A DNA stretch of 64,000 nucleotides from Ustulina deusta (Eukaryota; Ascomycota; Sordariomycetes; Xylariales; Xylariaceae), in assembly GCA_023159155.1 (NCBI GenBank), contig JAJNNX010000039.1:463217-527216 (forward strand), given 5' to 3'. Below, piece after piece: positions 61,201 through 64,000 of the stretch. Below the pieces are notes generated by a model. That model was not told where the DNA came from and ran no database searches. It worked only from the letters and a program-made list of their open reading frames with translations. Position numbers and translations under genes: made by a program. Within the stretch, counting starts at the first letter, position 1; each line of letters opens with the position of its first letter.

Positions 61201-64000
61201 TTTTACTATATACTACTAAAATAATTTTTAATTTAATATTAAACTTAAATAATAAAATTATATAAAAATATTTTTATAATATTAATTAGTTATTTATAAA
61301 CTATATAAACTAAATACTAAAACTAAATAATAATACTGTTTTTATAAATGCTTTATTAAATAGTAAATTTTTAATAATTTTTAGAACTATTATTTATAAA
61401 GCTATAAAAAAAGCAAAAAAAACAAAAGTTTTAAAAGCTAAACAAACAGCATTTTTTTTTTTTTTTTTTAATATTTATAATATATAAGCCTAAATTAAAA
61501 AAATTTACTTAGTTAACAATACAAAATATAATAGTTCTATACTTTTAAAGTTAATTAATTAAAAAAAAAAAAGCTCTAATAAAATATATAATTAATGCAA
61601 ACTAAACAAAACATTTAAAAAAAAAAAAGATTTATTTAAATATTTATTTATATTTTGCTATATAACTTAAAAAAACTTAATTAACTAAAAAAATACTTCT
61701 AAAAAATCCAAAAAAATATAAAAATATTAAAACTTACTAATTAAAAAAAAAAGCTTTTAATTAAAGTACTATATAAATATAAAATAGCTCTAGCTTAAGA
61801 TTTTAATAAAATTAAAAAAATATATAATAAAATTATATTACTATATAAAATCTAAACAATACTATACAAAGCTTAGCAAACAAAAAAAAATTTTATTTTT
61901 ATATTACTATAAAAAAAAGTACTAAATATATTTAAAACTTAACTTATAAACAATATATTAAAAAAAAAATATAATATATATTAAAACATATAGTTTATAA
62001 TAAAAAAAAAATTTAAAAAGCTTAAATTAATTAATTTTATTACTAAACTAAACATAGTTATAATTTAAAATACCTTTTTATTAAAAAGTTATAATAAATT
62101 TGCTAAAAAATTTGCTATATATAAAATCTTATTAATAATTAACTTTTTTTTAAATATAATTAAGTACTTTTATTTTTTTTTAATTAAGCACTAATAGCTT
62201 TTTTATACTATTTAGAATTTTATAAATAATAATACTTCTTTAAAGTATAACAAATTTAGTAGCTTATTTTTTTAAAATAGTTAGCCAAATATTATATAAT
62301 ATTATATTTAAAAAATAAAAATTATTTTTTAATAATATAAAAATTAAAAAGCTTATTATTTATTATAATAATTAAAAAATTACTTTTAGTATATAATAAT
62401 TTATGTTTAAACGTATTAAAAATATTAATATAGTTTTACTAAATTTTAAATTAGTAAGTATTACTATAAACAATATTAAAAATAAATAATATAAACTAAT
62501 AGTAATACTAGTTAAATATTTTTATAAAACTTATAGTTATAAACCTATAGAGGCTAAAATACTTAAAATTTTAAAATAAAGAATATATAGTAATATTATA
62601 AAAATAAAAGCTTTTTTAAAAATAAATAGTTACTATTAAATATAAATAAAAGCATATATTAAAAATAGTATTTTTATTAATTATATTTTTTTAGCATAAT
62701 ATTAAGTTTATTTAAAAAAATAATTAAAAATAAACAATAATAATATTATAATAAGCTCTAATAATTATTTTTTATTTAATTATTTTAGATTATAAAACTA
62801 AAAAAAATTTAACTCAAAGTTAATACTTTAAAAAAAAATAAAGTATTATATTTTATTAACTAATTAAAAATAAAATATATTTGTTTAAATATAAATTAAA
62901 AATTTAAAAAAAACCTAAATTAAATTATAATATAACAAAAAAAAAATATTTAAAGGTTATTAAAGCTTTTTATTAATTATAAAACTATTTATATAAAATT
63001 AAATTTTATTTAAAAATAGATATAAAAATATTAATTGCTTAGCTAAACAATAAATTTTTTATATTACTTAGCGCAATTCTAACCTAATAGGTTGCTTTTA
63101 TTAAATGTTCGATTTTAAATTATACTACGTTTTTAAAAAAAAACATATAGTAGCAAACAAACTATTATATAAACTAAAAAAATTATTAAATAAATTAAAT
63201 AATTAATAAAAACAAAATATAAAAAATTTTATTAATTTTTAACTTTATATTATAATAATTAAACTAATAATTACTTTAAATATTAATATTTTTTTTAAAC
63301 TAGAGCAAAAATAATTAATATATTTATAAAAGCTAGTAATATATTTTACTACTAAAAGCTTGCTTGATTGCTTTATAATAATAATATAAAAAAAAATCTA
63401 TAAAAATTAAGTTTTTTAATTTTTTATTTATAAAAATTGCTTTTAAAAAAAAACAAAACTATTATACTAGATCTAATATTATATTAATAACTTTAATAAT
63501 TAAAAATATTTTTTTAAAAAAGCTATATATAACTAAAATATTAAAGCTAAAATTTTATATATTATAAAATTACTGCTTAATACTACTAAAAAACTTATAT
63601 AAAATATTAAAAATGTTTTAAAAAGCTATAAGCTATACTAGCAAATATAGAACAAATAATCTAAAAAAAAACATTACTATAATAAAACTAAAATATACTT
63701 ATAAACTAAATTTTTAATATTTAATTTATATTTAATAATGAATAGATTTAAAGCAAGTTATTAAACTAAATATAAAACATAGTTTATTTTAAAGCAATAC
63801 TACTTTAATTAACTAATTTAAAAATATTACTTCATTTATAAGCAATATTATTATTATTAGTATAATATTTCTATTTTTAAAATTAAATATATAATAGTTC
63901 TGAATAAATAAAAAAAAGTTATAATAGTTAAAAATATAACTTAATTTATAATAATTTATAATATAATATTTACTTCTAAAGCTAAAAATTTATTAAATTA
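58222..64000. repeat. RIP-type A/T block, A-rich, running off the window
   Basis: Continuation of the gene-free block with the same A-rich plus strand. No gene, RNA or delimited element found. The right boundary lies outside the window. Confidence 0.7.

Overview
The window comes from a filamentous ascomycete (Pezizomycotina, probably a Sordariomycete). Genes carry short introns of 51-103 bp with GT-AG (once GC-AG) borders and CTNAY-like branch sites. The proteins include a full-length fungal SWR1, a complex I subunit, a fungal-type P450, and Zn2Cys6 and Fungal_trans_2 regulators. The right-hand 37 kb has the extreme A+T content and loss of CpA/TpG expected from repeat-induced point mutation (RIP). 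Splice models were derived by eye from frame continuity and splice-site consensus; no transcript evidence was available.

Region 1 (1-12.8 kb) is a conserved housekeeping block. It holds a 615-aa protein of unknown function (minus, five exons), the NDUFB8/ASHI-type subunit of mitochondrial complex I (minus), SWR1 (plus, 1764 aa, the ATPase of the H2A.Z-depositing complex) divergent from it, and a 428-aa DUF3500 protein (plus).

Region 2 (13.5-25.7 kb) is an accessory block resembling a small or decayed specialised-metabolism locus. It holds a small secreted protein (minus), a short-chain dehydrogenase (minus), a Fungal_trans_2 regulator (plus, four exons), a cytochrome P450 (minus, four exons), a Zn2Cys6 regulator (minus, five exons), and a frameshifted relic of a proline-iminopeptidase-like alpha/beta hydrolase (minus). 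No PKS, NRPS, terpene cyclase or prenyltransferase is present. Two intergenic regions share a 14-bp sequence embedded in CCGTTAAT/ATTAACGG inverted repeats. The P450 promoter carries four 12-bp tandem units, the first giving a perfect CGG-N6-CCG palindrome. Both are plausible regulator sites.

Region 3 (about 26.7-64 kb) is gene-free and almost pure A/T. Within it I could delimit one complete LTR retrotransposon at 33,980-41,260, with two 254-bp LTRs bounded by TGTT/AACA and flanked by a perfect 5-bp target duplication CTAAT, its coding part erased. The rest alternates between T-rich and A-rich strands, which suggests stacked or nested dead elements in both orientations. A few islands keep normal composition, notably a 213-bp GC-rich segment at 58,009-58,221 and a 0.4-kb island with two hairpins near 52.7 kb. 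The size and uniformity of the block fit an AT-isochore, pericentromere or regional centromere; sequence alone cannot say which.
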